Assembly (NCBI GenBank): GCA_009780275.1
Contig: WRAI01000021.1
Coordinates: forward strand, 1 to 43,841
DNA length: 43,841 bases
Origin: Oscillospiraceae bacterium
GTDB lineage: Bacteria > Bacillota > Clostridia > Oscillospirales > UBA929
Direction: 5' to 3'
Numbering within the stretch: the first letter of the stretch is position 1; each line of letters opens with the position of its first letter. A program made the translations under genes and the position numbers. The notes beneath the pieces are model-generated. The model saw only the letters and a program-made list of their open reading frames with translations, searched no databases and was not told where the DNA came from. This document shows, in pieces, positions 15,208-24,572 of this stretch.

Positions 15208-15926
15208 GCGCTTTAGCTGAGCGGCAGACAAGTCAGGCTGAATTGCTCAAAAAAGCGCGTGAAGGTGATAGCCAAGCACGCGCTGAGGTACTCGAACAAA
15301 ACGGCGGACTTATTTGGAGCATCGTTCGCCGCTATTTTGGTCGCGGCGTTGATGTCGAAGATTTGTATCAGTTAGGGTGTATCGGTTTTATTAAAGCCAT
15401 TGACGGTTTTGACGATGCCTATGGCACGCAATTTTCTACTTATGCGGTGCCAAAGATTGCGGGAGAGATCCGGCGCTTTTTGCGCGACGACGGCGCAATC
15501 AAGGTCAGCCGTGGGCTGAAAGAACAGGCCTATGCCATCAAGCGGGCACGGGAGGCATTTTTGGCAAAGCATGGGCGTGAGCCGACTGTGTCGGAATTAT
15601 CCGAGGTGTGCGGGTTGACTGTGCAAGATATCGCGGCGGCGGAATTGGCGACTGAACCAATGCAATCGCTGCAGGGCGCCGCCGATGAGGGTGTTGCCTT
15701 GGAACAGACGCTGGGCAACGATGGCATTGAAGATGCTTTGGTTGAACGCATGGCATTGCGGCAGGCGTTGCAAACTCTGCCAGAGCGCGAGCGCATGGTT
15801 GTTGAATTGCGCTACTTTCGCGGCATGACGCAGCAAAATGTCGCCAAAATCATGGGTGTATCACAGGTGCAGGTGAGCCGTATCGAGCGGCGCAGTTTGG
15901 CGTTGTTGCGCGAGGAAATGGGTTAG
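15204..15926 (+). CDS. sigF: RNA polymerase sigma-F factor
   Basis: First forespore-specific sigma factor, 240 residues. Region 2 is at about 30-100 (EDLYQLGCIGFIKAIDGFD, then FSTYAVPKIAGEIRRFLRDD). Region 3 has REPTVSELSEVCGLTVQDIA. Region 4 has LPERERMVVELRYF and MTQQNVAKIMGVSQVQVSRI. Gene order spoIIAA-spoIIAB-sigF rather than an isolated sigma gene separates it from SigG and SigB. Its stop codon overlaps, in the sequence TTAG, the stop of the convergent glycosyltransferase gene. Confidence 0.95.
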   Translation: MSALAERQTSQAELLKKAREGDSQARAEVLEQNGGLIWSIVRRYFGRGVDVEDLYQLGCIGFIKAIDGFDDAYGTQFSTYAVPKIAGEIRRFLRDDGAIKVSRGLKEQAYAIKRAREAFLAKHGREPTVSELSEVCGLTVQDIAAAELATEPMQSLQGAADEGVALEQTLGNDGIEDALVERMALRQALQTLPERERMVVELRYFRGMTQQNVAKIMGVSQVQVSRIERRSLALLREEMG

Positions 15927-17224
15927 AAAATCATGCCGCCCAGTAAGTATTCGCGCATAGTGAAGAGCAGTCCGGCGAAGAAGGCGAGAGCGAATAGGAT
16001 GCCTGCAATGCGCCATTTAGCAGCAAAGTGACCCAGGAAAATAAACACCGGTGCGGCAGCGACGATGTAGCGGCCGCCGCTGAGCAGCCATGATACGGCG
16101 AACGACATAAAGATATAACCCAGCACATAGACGATATATGTCGAACTCAAACGCTTGATGGCGGCATATGTGAGTGCCGCAATGGCGAGTGTAAAGGCGA
16201 GAATGTTGGGGATAAATATGGCATTGGCAAGGTGCGGCTGTGCCGCGATATTTTCAAATTGAGCGAAAAGAACGCTGCCAAAGTAAGCGAACTCATTGTG
16301 CCAGTGGGTTTGTTGGTAGTACATGAAGCGGAACGGGTCGCCAGAGATATACCAGTTGATGGCCAAATAGACGAGGCCGCCAACAAGCATGACGGCAATC
16401 CATGCGCCTTTGCGGGCAAGTATACAAAAAAAAGTTTTCCATTTGGTGGTGCGGAGGAGCGCGACTAGTTTTTCGTGCGCAATTAGCTCAATGATGGCGG
16501 CGACGATTAAGATAATGCCGGCCATGCGCGTCATAATGGCAAAGGCGCCGGCAATGCCAGCGAGGTGCCATTTGTGCGTGCGAATATAGTATAGGGTCAT
16601 GACTGTTGTGAGCAAGAAGAGGCTTTCGGTCATAGGCACGCCGAAGAAAAAAGAGTGGGGGGCGATGGATATAAAAATCAGCGTCCACCAAGCGGCCGAT
16701 GCACTGAATTCGAGCCGTACCAAGCGGTATAGGTAGCACAGCGCGGCGGCGAAGCTGACGAATGATACGATATAGGCTGAGACGAGATAGTGTCCCAGTA
16801 AAAGGTTGATTAACCCGACAAGCCAGCCATACAGTGGGAAGAAGACCAAGAGCAAGTGGTTGCCGTTTTCTGTCCAGCCATAGCCGACGGTGGCTAAATG
16901 CAGATAGTGATTTGAGTCGCCGCGTCGGAATGAGTAGTTAAAAAGCTCAGCTATCGTGATAGAATAGCCCTCTGACGACACGAGGATAAACCCGATGACA
17001 GGAATGAGCAAGCGCACGCCCAAGGTGAAGAGGAGGATTTTGCCGTAGGGTGTTTTTTCTTGCGCGACGGGGGTGCATAGCTCTGATATATCCTTTGCGG
17101 GAGATGTGTCCCCGGTGGCTTGTTTATTGTTTGAAACACGATAAATGCGAATTAAGGTCAGCAGAGCGATGCCCCAAAAGAGAGCGTGCAATGCGTAGGC
17201 ATAAAACAGACCCAAGAGCGCCAT
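15923..17224 (-). CDS. Polytopic GT-C mannosyltransferase-like protein (PIG-V type)
   Basis: 433 residues with about ten membrane helices. The pattern RRGDSNHYLHLATVGYGW, then LVFFPLYGWLVG, then PHSFFFGVPMTESLFLL and GAFAIMTRMAGIILI matches bacterial PIG-V-like (Mannosyl_trans2) glycosyltransferases, with the catalytic Asp in the first loop. These use lipid-linked sugars on the outer face of the membrane. It starts 3 bases after the end of the next GT-C gene, so the pair is cotranscribed. The acceptor is unknown; a surface glycolipid or glycoprotein is possible. Confidence 0.75.
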   Translation of the reverse strand: MALLGLFYAYALHALFWGIALLTLIRIYRVSNNKQATGDTSPAKDISELCTPVAQEKTPYGKILLFTLGVRLLIPVIGFILVSSEGYSITIAELFNYSFRRGDSNHYLHLATVGYGWTENGNHLLLVFFPLYGWLVGLINLLLGHYLVSAYIVSFVSFAAALCYLYRLVRLEFSASAAWWTLIFISIAPHSFFFGVPMTESLFLLTTVMTLYYIRTHKWHLAGIAGAFAIMTRMAGIILIVAAIIELIAHEKLVALLRTTKWKTFFCILARKGAWIAVMLVGGLVYLAINWYISGDPFRFMYYQQTHWHNEFAYFGSVLFAQFENIAAQPHLANAIFIPNILAFTLAIAALTYAAIKRLSSTYIVYVLGYIFMSFAVSWLLSGGRYIVAAAPVFIFLGHFAAKWRIAGILFALAFFAGLLFTMREYLLGGMIF

Positions 17225-17227
17225 AAG

Positions 17228-18793
17228 TTAGCTCCTTGCCCCGCGGCGCTGGTTCCATTCGAACCACCATAGCGCGGCGACCAACATAATAGCTGTATAG
17301 ATGGCCAGTGCGCCGAGTTGTATGGGTACGCGGAAGTTGCCAGTCCACCACCAGCTCAAATATTGCGAGTAGCCCGCGAACGAGCCAATGAAAACAAAGA
17401 TAGGCACGAGCCACGCGATTTTCTTGCCGTGCACTACGGCATAGGCGACGGCCAGGATGTCGGCAATGTAGTAATAGCGGTCGTGCATTTGCGGCAAAAG
17501 CCAGACAATGCCAAGTGACAGGAGGAGGCTGACAGTCAGAAAATCACGATTGCGGGCGTCTAAGTCCTCTTTGTTTTTATGCCAGCGGCTAATGCCGATA
17601 GACAATATTGTCAATGCAAAAACGAACGCCAATATAATCATGGCCGGCCGTATGATGCTTGGCGCGTCAAATTGGCTGGTATCGGTGATGTTGGGGAAGA
17701 AGAACGCCAAGAATGTCGAGGCGTTGAGCACCATAAAGTTGCTGTTTGTGCCGGTTTGGTTGACATAGATTTCCAATGTGCCGGCCAACGGTCGTCCGGC
17801 GAGCAAGGCGGGCATCAACGTCGCGAAGAATGTTGCCAAAAATGTCAGCAGTGCTGTTGCGGCAAGGCGTATGGCATCGGCAACGCCGTTTTTCTTGAAG
17901 GCCTCGTAGCAAAAGACAACAGCGATGAGCAGATAGATGGGCAGGAAGAAAATGGCTTGTAGTTTGAACGATAATGCGAGCGCGGCCATGGATGCTGACA
18001 GCATTGGACGCTGTTTGACGGCAAAGAGCAGTGCCAGCACGATAAAAAAGGTATAGATGCTGTCACATTGCGCCCAATAGGCACTATTGAGCCATGTGAT
18101 GGGGTAGAAGAGAGCGAGTGAGAGAGAGATGATGGCAAATCGTTGACGTTTGTGCGGCGCATTGGGATTACCACGCCCTACGGAATCTTTACGGATATAG
18201 CAGCGCACCAGCTCCATGACGGCGATGGCCAGGCCGATATCGAAAAGGCTTGACACCCACTTAATCAGATAAACGTCGGCGATGGGTACGCGCGATATGC
18301 CGATAAGGATATATAAATAGGGCATGTTGTAGTCGCCGATGGGGGTGACCAACGCATCCCGTATTGTCATACCGCGGAAAGCGTCAATCCATACGCGCAG
18401 GAAAGTGTTGTAGTCGGCGGTGAACTGGAATGTCCACTCGTTCCATGTAGATTGCGGGCCGTCGAGCAGCCATGCGCGCAAAAAAACGGCACCCATTAAG
18501 GCGAGCAGCGCAATGACATACACATTGCGGCTTTCGAATAGTGATTTGCGCAATGCCAAATAGAGCGCACCACCCAGGTATAGGCCGACAAACAGAAACA
18601 TTAGCGCCAGTTGTTCGCCGAAACCGATGCAGCGGCCGTAGGATGACCATGTGTTGATATCTGTCCAAACCGGCGTATCAAGTGTACGGTAGGTCAGTGC
18701 GAATGTCTGCGTTATGGTGAGCAGCAACGCCAAAATGCCCGCGCCGAGCAGGGCGTAAGTGAGTTTTTGATTTCTTGTGAGTGTGTTTGGCAT
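17228..18793 (-). CDS. Polytopic GT-C glycosyltransferase-like protein
   Basis: 521 residues, about twelve membrane segments. After the first helix comes an extracellular loop, then YNTFLRVWIDAFRG, a GT-C-like first loop with acidic residues. WLNSAYWAQCDSIYTFFIVL and the late MHDRYYYIADILAVAYA are typical of the GT39/GT87-like membrane mannosyltransferases. It ends 3 bases before the PIG-V-like gene and begins 4 bases after the phosphoglycerate mutase stop. Activity is inferred from fold pattern only. Confidence 0.72.
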   Translation of the reverse strand: MPNTLTRNQKLTYALLGAGILALLLTITQTFALTYRTLDTPVWTDINTWSSYGRCIGFGEQLALMFLFVGLYLGGALYLALRKSLFESRNVYVIALLALMGAVFLRAWLLDGPQSTWNEWTFQFTADYNTFLRVWIDAFRGMTIRDALVTPIGDYNMPYLYILIGISRVPIADVYLIKWVSSLFDIGLAIAVMELVRCYIRKDSVGRGNPNAPHKRQRFAIISLSLALFYPITWLNSAYWAQCDSIYTFFIVLALLFAVKQRPMLSASMAALALSFKLQAIFFLPIYLLIAVVFCYEAFKKNGVADAIRLAATALLTFLATFFATLMPALLAGRPLAGTLEIYVNQTGTNSNFMVLNASTFLAFFFPNITDTSQFDAPSIIRPAMIILAFVFALTILSIGISRWHKNKEDLDARNRDFLTVSLLLSLGIVWLLPQMHDRYYYIADILAVAYAVVHGKKIAWLVPIFVFIGSFAGYSQYLSWWWTGNFRVPIQLGALAIYTAIMLVAALWWFEWNQRRGARS

Positions 18794-18797
18794 AATT

Positions 18798-19949
18798 TTA
18801 GACCTCTAACAATTTTGCTAGCGGCACATTGCCGCTGACAATTTCGCCATGAAATTCATCGAATGAGCCGGTATTGCCTTCCTGTGGAGGGTGGGCACTG
18901 TTAGACGATGGAGTGGTCGAATCCCAAACGCAGTAGGGGGTGGGGGTACTATCATGCTGCCCGTTTGTGACGCAGGTATAGTGGTCGCTGCACAGCAAAA
19001 TGCGGAGATGGCTGTCGCTCATGCCGTCGAGTATGGTTTTGGCGAGGTTGTCAACGGCTTGGATGGCCGCGATTTTGCCGTCCAGATCCATAGCATGGCT
19101 GCAATCGTCGGGTGTTTCGATGTGTAGTAATACGAAATCGTAGGCTTCAAAGGTTTTGGTGGTGAGTTGTGCTTTTTCCGGGGCATGGCCATGTGTTGCA
19201 TGTTCGATGACATCCAGACCGCACAGCCGCGATATGCCGTGCAAGACCGGTACTGAAGCAATGCAGGCGCCGCGCAAGCCGTACCGAGTTTGAAAATTTT
19301 CAAAATTTGGCACGACACCGCAGCCCCATGGCCAGACGGCGTTGCAGAACGGCAAGCGCGACAGGGGTTTACGTGCCGCTTGCATGAGCTGCGAAATAAA
19401 AGGGTCGTCGGTCAGATGATCGGCGTATTTTGCGCCGAGTACATTGTGCGGCGGCGTTGGCTTTGCCGTTGGCTGCGTTGCTGAACCGACAAGCATTTGG
19501 CGAAATGTCGGTTGTTTATAGAGTTGGACATTATGTGCCGTGAGGACGGCATTGAAAGCCGCGTCGTGCAGCAGAATATCCATGCTTTGTGCAATGGTTT
19601 CAGCGGCGGGTTCGGGGCAGGCGTCGCGTAAGATGTCGTCATTGTCGAGCGTGACAAGATTCATGCGCATAGCCCATTGCCCTTGTTGCAAGGCAATGCC
19701 CATGCCGGCAGCTTCGACAGGGCCACGCCCTGTTAAGACACTTATATCGTAGCCGAGCAGGAGCGGGATGGCATTTTCGGTGCCGGGGGAGAAGCCGCTG
19801 GGCGTGGTGTTGGCTTGTCCGATGTGTTGGCTTGCCAATTTGTCCAATGTTGGTGTATGCGCGGCTTGCAATGGTGTTTTACCACGCAAAACAGGCAACG
19901 GATGGTCGGCCATTCCGTCGCCTATGAGCATGAGGTATTTGGTGGGCAT
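18798..19949 (-). CDS. apgM: 2,3-bisphosphoglycerate-independent phosphoglycerate mutase, archaeal type
   Basis: Interconverts 3- and 2-phosphoglycerate. 383 residues, alkaline-phosphatase superfamily. Seen: the metal site LMLIGDGMADHPLP, then GKTPLQAAHTPTLDKLA, GRGPVEAAGMGIAL, the metal-binding HIETPDDCSHAMDLDGKI and the late LLCSDHYT. At the nucleophile position, family members usually have Ser (PGSD...), but here the sequence is FSPGTENAIPLLLGYD, with Thr. The metal ligands look intact. It is linked to the glycosyltransferases only by operon layout. Confidence 0.88.
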   Translation of the reverse strand: MPTKYLMLIGDGMADHPLPVLRGKTPLQAAHTPTLDKLASQHIGQANTTPSGFSPGTENAIPLLLGYDISVLTGRGPVEAAGMGIALQQGQWAMRMNLVTLDNDDILRDACPEPAAETIAQSMDILLHDAAFNAVLTAHNVQLYKQPTFRQMLVGSATQPTAKPTPPHNVLGAKYADHLTDDPFISQLMQAARKPLSRLPFCNAVWPWGCGVVPNFENFQTRYGLRGACIASVPVLHGISRLCGLDVIEHATHGHAPEKAQLTTKTFEAYDFVLLHIETPDDCSHAMDLDGKIAAIQAVDNLAKTILDGMSDSHLRILLCSDHYTCVTNGQHDSTPTPYCVWDSTTPSSNSAHPPQEGNTGSFDEFHGEIVSGNVPLAKLLEV

Positions 19950-20067
19950 AGAGCAACCCCCCTATCACGCCTCACGACACGTGCGGTCAATCGTATAAGT
20001 CGCGCACGACAAAAATGTGATTTCCGTCTTTGCGCGCCTTATACTCATTGCACGCTGTTTGGCAGCT

Positions 20068-20256
20068 CTAAATTGCACGCTCAACACGTCCCGAACGCAA
20101 ACAACGCGTGCAGGCATAGATGCGGCGGGGTGAGCCGTCAACAATTGCCTTGACGCGGCGGATGTTGGGCTTGAATGTGCGATTGGTGCGGCGGTGCGAG
20201 TGGGACAGCTTGATGCCGAATGCCACGCTTTTATCGCAAACAGAACATTTCGCCAT
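20068..20256 (-). CDS. rpmB: 50S ribosomal protein L28
   Basis: 62-residue large-subunit protein. Seen: MAKCSVCDKSVAFGIKLSHS, then RRTNRTFKPNIRRVKA and RRIYACTRCLRSG. Two CxxC pairs make this the zinc-binding form of L28. An AGGAGG site precedes ATG 20256. It lies between spoIIE and the mutase gene. Confidence 0.97.
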   Translation of the reverse strand: MAKCSVCDKSVAFGIKLSHSHRRTNRTFKPNIRRVKAIVDGSPRRIYACTRCLRSGRVERAI

Positions 20257-20373
20257 GTTGAAATTCCTCCTATCGGATAGTCGAGAAAACAGTATAGCAT
20301 GGCGGAGCGGGGGTTGTCAAGTGTTTCAGCTGCTTTAGTTTGCTGAAGCTCGCACATCGGGCGACCCTGACTA

Positions 20374-22788
20374 TCAACGTCGCGCCATCCGCAATACCAA
20401 TACACTCATGTCATCTCGCCCGCCGTTTTGTATTTTGGCCGTTTGTAAAATGTCGGCGGCGATGGTCTTGCAGTCTTTTGTCTCTGATTTCAACAGAAGG
20501 TCTTGCAGCCATTCATCGTTGGTCGGGTCGGCGATGCCGTCGCTGGCTACGATGACGACGCTGTCGGGCGTTAGAGTAAACTGTGTTACATCCAGTGAGC
20601 GGCCGCAGCCGATGGTCGGCCCGTTGTCAACGGTAATGCCTGCGGGCAACGCCGTGCAAGTAATGCGATGCACGCGCGTGCCGCGCCGCACGTATGACGG
20701 GGCTGCGCCAAATTTATAAAAGGTGCATTCGCCGTTGATGAGGTTGATAATCAGCAGGTCAACGGTGACGAATACGCCCTCGGCATCGCCTTTGACCATT
20801 AAAGCTGAGTTGATGGTGCGCAACGCTGTGTCGGGTGCGATACCGACGCGGATGAACATTTCGAGCAGTCGAATGACCCAACTGCTTTCGGCTGCCGCCT
20901 TGCTGCCGCTGCCCATACCATCGGATAAAATGACGATCAGTCGTCCGTCGGGCAGCTTGAAATATACGCCGCTGTCGCCGCTGACCTCTTCGCCTTCTTT
21001 TTGTTTTGCCGCACTGCCGACTTGCATGCGAAAGGGCTCACATTCGCTGAAAATGAGCTTTTCCCTTTTGCCGGATCCTTGCCGTTCGGGCTGGTTGAGC
21101 GGCACTTCCAGCGCCGTGCTGAGTTCTTCGGTCAAGACACGGCGGTCGTTATATAGTGCGCGCAAATCATAGCCCTCAACCTCAACAAGCACGCGGTTGT
21201 CTATGCGGCTGACCGATGCGGTGGCTTTGGCATGGCGTGATTCTAAAATTTCGCAAACGCGGTCTTCGGCGTTGGCGTAACGGTCGGCACTTTGAGCGAT
21301 GCGCTCGGTCATGGCGTTGAGCAGCCGCGCTGTTTCGGCATACTGATGGCATACCAGCCCGCGGCTTTCGCGAATGCGGCTGTTGAACCGCCGTCGGTAG
21401 AACAGCGCGATTGACTCTTCATTGATCGTTTCACAAAATGCTTGGAATGACATGCAGCGATGCTGGAACCAACCTGCGAAGTCGCCGTGCGTCACCTTGC
21501 GTTGTTTGCGTAAAGCTGATGCCGCTTGCTGCAAAGCCTCGCAAGTGCGTTCGAATTCTTTTTCCCAACAGATGCGCTTTAAGGCGCATTTGTCGCAGAC
21601 GCGTTTTGCCACGCGGTCGATGATTTTTGCCTCGTCACTGACGATATCAACGGACGTCGAGGATGTCCAGGCTGCTTCGAGTGCTTTGTGCAGTTCGATG
21701 AATGCGTTGGCAGTTTGGGATAAAATAAGCGTTGTTTGTTTTTGTACGCGGTCGAGCGGTTGACGTGTGGCTGTTGCCACGGTGGGGGCGACAGTTACAC
21801 CGGCGCGAGTGAGGAGTTTGCGTTTGAGTTTGCTGAGTGTCGCGTCGGGAATGAGCATAAACAGCACGCTGGCCGCGAAAGCCTCGAACAGTACGCCGCC
21901 GCGTACAATATTGTTTGTCAACCACAGTGTGCTGACGGCGTGGCTGACGACGAAGACGCTGACAGACCACAGTTTTCCATTTTCTTTGAACGCGCCTGCC
22001 AACATGCCGCTCACGCCGTATGCCATGCTGAAATATGGCATGCCCCATGCCAAATCCATGGACAGCCCGATGCTGACACCGCCCGCCGCACCTGCACCTA
22101 TGCCGCCGCGTGACGCCATGAATATCACGGTGAGCAGTGCCATAGTGCGCCCTGCCGACAGCATGCCGAACAGCGAAAGGTTTGACAATGAAATCAGCAC
22201 TGTTGATATTAAGATGACGTAGCTGATTGCGTGACGCAGCATTGTCGATTGGCGGTCGTCTTCTTTGATAGTCAATCCATTTTGCAAGACGATGCGGTAA
22301 AACATGGCCGCGCCGAAAATCAAGACGAGTTCGGATAAAAACAGAACAGTTGCCTCGATGCCCTCGACGTTGCTGACAACGAGCGCAAAGTTGATGGCTG
22401 CCATTGACAGGGTGCCGACGAAAGGCATGAAAAGCTCACGCTGTGACAGCGTTGTGTTGGCGAAAACAAGTGCTGTGATAAATGTTAAAATCGAGGCCGC
22501 CATATATGCCAGGCCGTTTGGTGTGCCTAGCATGGTCAAATAACCGGCAAGTACTCCGGCAAAGCTGCTGGCGCCGGCCAGTCCAAGCCCGCTTGCTGCG
22601 ACATATGCCACGCCAAATGGCGCACTGTCGCGGAGAATGACGCCGTTGGCAAGGCAGTAGCCAATGCCAAAGTGCAATGCGGATTTGAGTAATTTGCGGA
22701 TTAAAGGTTGTGCCGCCCACGCCTGCGCTCGCCTGATAGTCCCTTCGCCGGTCGTGCCGAACCATTTTTGCATGGTTGATTCTTTCAT
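20374..22788 (-). CDS. spoIIE: Stage II sporulation protein E (SpoIIE serine phosphatase)
   Basis: 804 residues. The N-terminal third has about ten membrane helices (residues about 35-330) that fix it at the polar septum. The middle region is for oligomerisation and FtsZ contact and holds CDKCALKRICWEKEF, a Cys-rich stretch also seen in other SpoIIE proteins. The C-terminal 220 residues are the PP2C-type phosphatase, with VILSDGMGSGSKAAAESS and VVIVASDGIADP carrying metal-binding Asp. It dephosphorylates SpoIIAA. Start ATG 22788 follows GAGG; ATG 22773 is an alternative. Confidence 0.95.
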   Translation of the reverse strand: MKESTMQKWFGTTGEGTIRRAQAWAAQPLIRKLLKSALHFGIGYCLANGVILRDSAPFGVAYVAASGLGLAGASSFAGVLAGYLTMLGTPNGLAYMAASILTFITALVFANTTLSQRELFMPFVGTLSMAAINFALVVSNVEGIEATVLFLSELVLIFGAAMFYRIVLQNGLTIKEDDRQSTMLRHAISYVILISTVLISLSNLSLFGMLSAGRTMALLTVIFMASRGGIGAGAAGGVSIGLSMDLAWGMPYFSMAYGVSGMLAGAFKENGKLWSVSVFVVSHAVSTLWLTNNIVRGGVLFEAFAASVLFMLIPDATLSKLKRKLLTRAGVTVAPTVATATRQPLDRVQKQTTLILSQTANAFIELHKALEAAWTSSTSVDIVSDEAKIIDRVAKRVCDKCALKRICWEKEFERTCEALQQAASALRKQRKVTHGDFAGWFQHRCMSFQAFCETINEESIALFYRRRFNSRIRESRGLVCHQYAETARLLNAMTERIAQSADRYANAEDRVCEILESRHAKATASVSRIDNRVLVEVEGYDLRALYNDRRVLTEELSTALEVPLNQPERQGSGKREKLIFSECEPFRMQVGSAAKQKEGEEVSGDSGVYFKLPDGRLIVILSDGMGSGSKAAAESSWVIRLLEMFIRVGIAPDTALRTINSALMVKGDAEGVFVTVDLLIINLINGECTFYKFGAAPSYVRRGTRVHRITCTALPAGITVDNGPTIGCGRSLDVTQFTLTPDSVVIVASDGIADPTNDEWLQDLLLKSETKDCKTIAADILQTAKIQNGGRDDMSVLVLRMARR

Positions 22789-22882
22789 ATGTATATCCTC
22801 GTTATGTAAAGTCGTGGGACTAGCATAGCAGAAGCGTTGTGCAAAAAAATGTAAAACGCTGACAGGCGGAGAAACATAATTC

Positions 22883-22911
22883 TTGCGGAAATGTGACAGG
22901 TGTGGTATAGT
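22883..22911 (+). promoter_or_regulatory. Promoter for the MBL hydrolase gene
   Basis: TTGCGG (22883-22888), a 17-base spacer and TATAGT (22906-22911). The transcript would begin inside the GTAGGG-type palindrome at 22911-22941. Confidence 0.5.
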
Positions 22912-22941
22912 CGTAGAGGCGGCATTCTGCCGTCCCTACGA
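22911..22941. repeat. GTAGGG-type palindromic repeat, copy 1
   Basis: Arms TCGTAGAGGCGGCA (22911-22924) and TGCCGTCCCTACGA (22928-22941) with a 3-base loop. It occupies the leader of the MBL gene. Similar but diverged units are at 23809-23859 and 27675-27693. Confidence 0.6.
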
Positions 22942-22959
22942 TACTGAGGAGAAGACATC

Positions 22960-23814
22960 ATGCAAATCAAATTACTTGGCACAGGTGCACACGAAGGGTT
23001 GCCCGGGCTATTTTGTCAATGTGACAATTGCAATTTCGCCCGTGTACATGGCGGTAAAAATATTCGTATGCGGAGTGGAACACTTATTGATACCGACATT
23101 TGGATTGACTTTTCGCCCGACGCGTATATGCAGGCTACTCTCCACGGGGTCGACATGGCGGCGGTCAAACATTTGCTTGTGACGCATAGTCATGGCGATC
23201 ACTTTTCGCCCTGTGATTTGGATTTGCGCCGTCCGCCGTACGGGCATTTTGGCCAACGCGAGCCTTTGCGTGTATACGGCAATCAAGCCGTTGAAGAAAA
23301 GTATCGGTACATGTTTGCGGAGCCGTCGTCGCGGCGGATGTTTTCGAAGGATGCCGATGTGTTAAAAGAATATATTGAGATTATCAAGATTGTGCCGTTT
23401 GACATATTTGCATTGGATGAGTGCACAACGGTGACGGCGTTGCCCGCGGCGCACGATCGCAACGAGGAGTGTCTGGTCTATTTGATTGAGCGTGACAAAA
23501 AAGTCATGATGTACGGTCATGACAGCGGCATTTATCCGGAGGAGACGTGGGCGGCGTTGCAAGGAAAGCGCATTGACTTGATAACGCTTGACTGTACATT
23601 TGGACCCGGCGGTGAGGGCAGCAATCATATGGGTTTGCTCGATAATATTGTCGTGCGCGACCGTATGCTGGCTGAAGGCATCGCCGGCGAGAAAACGCAG
23701 TTTGTTATCACGCATTTCTCGCACAATGGCGGACAAAATCACGCGCAAATGGAAAAATTAGCCACAAAGCATGGAATGCTCTGTGGCTATGATGGGGCTA
23801 TATTTGATTTGTAA
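22960..23814 (+). CDS. MBL-fold metallohydrolase (PhnP-like)
   Basis: 284 residues. The metallo-beta-lactamase core motif LLVTHSHGDHFSPCDL lies near residue 73 and gives the first His/Asp ligands. ALPAAHDRNEECLVYLIE adds the third His, LITLDCTFGP the bridging Asp and VITHFSHNGGQNHAQ the final His. An early CDNCNFARVHGG segment is like the extra Cys-containing insertion of PhnP-type phosphodiesterases. Likely a phosphodiester hydrolase; the substrate is unknown. The stop codon lies inside a dispersed palindromic repeat. Confidence 0.85.
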   Translation: MQIKLLGTGAHEGLPGLFCQCDNCNFARVHGGKNIRMRSGTLIDTDIWIDFSPDAYMQATLHGVDMAAVKHLLVTHSHGDHFSPCDLDLRRPPYGHFGQREPLRVYGNQAVEEKYRYMFAEPSSRRMFSKDADVLKEYIEIIKIVPFDIFALDECTTVTALPAAHDRNEECLVYLIERDKKVMMYGHDSGIYPEETWAALQGKRIDLITLDCTFGPGGEGSNHMGLLDNIVVRDRMLAEGIAGEKTQFVITHFSHNGGQNHAQMEKLATKHGMLCGYDGAIFDL

Positions 23815-23859
23815 GGGACGTTTGCTCCCGTGGGACGCCCGGGTGCACATCCCCTACAA
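23809..23859. repeat. GTAGGG-type palindromic repeat, copy 2, over the MBL stop codon
   Basis: TTGTAAGGGA (23809-23818) and TCCCCTACAA (23850-23859) are inverted ends of a 51-base unit with internal partial pairing. The TAA stop of the MBL gene (23812-23814) is part of the left end. Confidence 0.55.
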
Positions 23860-23863
23860 GCAT

Positions 23864-24379
23864 TTATTGTCCGATTGCTTCTTTGATTTCTTCGCCGTTC
23901 TTTTGGCTGAGATACACTTTATATTTATGATCGGCGGCGGCAATTATCAGCACACCGCCTTTGCCGCGCACATTCACAGACGCAATTTGTTCTTTCGTCA
24001 GCGCAAAGTCTTTTACGCCATTGCCGAACCAGGGGTAGCTTTTGCCGACGGCTTGTCCTATGACGCTGCCGTCATGTGAAACAGCAATGCTGGTGCGCTT
24101 AGTGTCAAGTTTTAAGGTCGCGTAGCCGCCGGCGATGAGGATTAAGAACCCAACTGCGACAAGGGCGTAGTATTGCCAAAATGCCCGCAAGCCTTCGACC
24201 CACTCAGTGGTGTCACCGCTGGTGACCTCAATATATTGGGGATGTACGCCAAATTCGTTGGCCAAATGGAATGCTAACAAGGCGGCAATAGCGATTAAGG
24301 AAAATTGGAATATAATAAAACCGGTGACTTTGCCGCGCCCGATGCCGCCGCCGTTGACAGGAATAATGTGGTGTTGCAT
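23864..24379 (-). CDS. Membrane protein with C-terminal PH-like domain, unknown
   Basis: 171 residues from the ATG at 24379, which has a strong GGAGGA site. Two membrane helices (about 18-38 and 67-88) enclose an outside loop. The C-terminal 80 residues are soluble: KRTSIAVSHDGSVIG, then LTKEQIASVNVRGKGGVL, resembling small PH-like domains of bacterial membrane proteins. Function unknown. The reading frame extends to 24523 but without a start signal. Confidence 0.65.
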   Translation of the reverse strand: MQHHIIPVNGGGIGRGKVTGFIIFQFSLIAIAALLAFHLANEFGVHPQYIEVTSGDTTEWVEGLRAFWQYYALVAVGFLILIAGGYATLKLDTKRTSIAVSHDGSVIGQAVGKSYPWFGNGVKDFALTKEQIASVNVRGKGGVLIIAAADHKYKVYLSQKNGEEIKEAIGQ

Positions 24380-24572
24380 ATGACTTATCCTCCATGCAAG
24401 TATTATAGAAAGCATATCACAGGTTGCGCCGAAAATCAAGTGTTTTTTTGATTGAAGTATAGGGACATGCCCACTACACACAGTTTCTAAATTTGTAACA
24501 ACGTTGTAATCGACATCGGACAAGGTTTATGGTACAATGAAGAAAATCTGTCGAGAGGAGAGACTCTCAATT

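Noticed and set aside
23759..23788. Hairpin AGCCACA...TGTGGCT near the end of the MBL gene
   Set aside because: It lies inside the coding sequence, has mismatches and no T-run.
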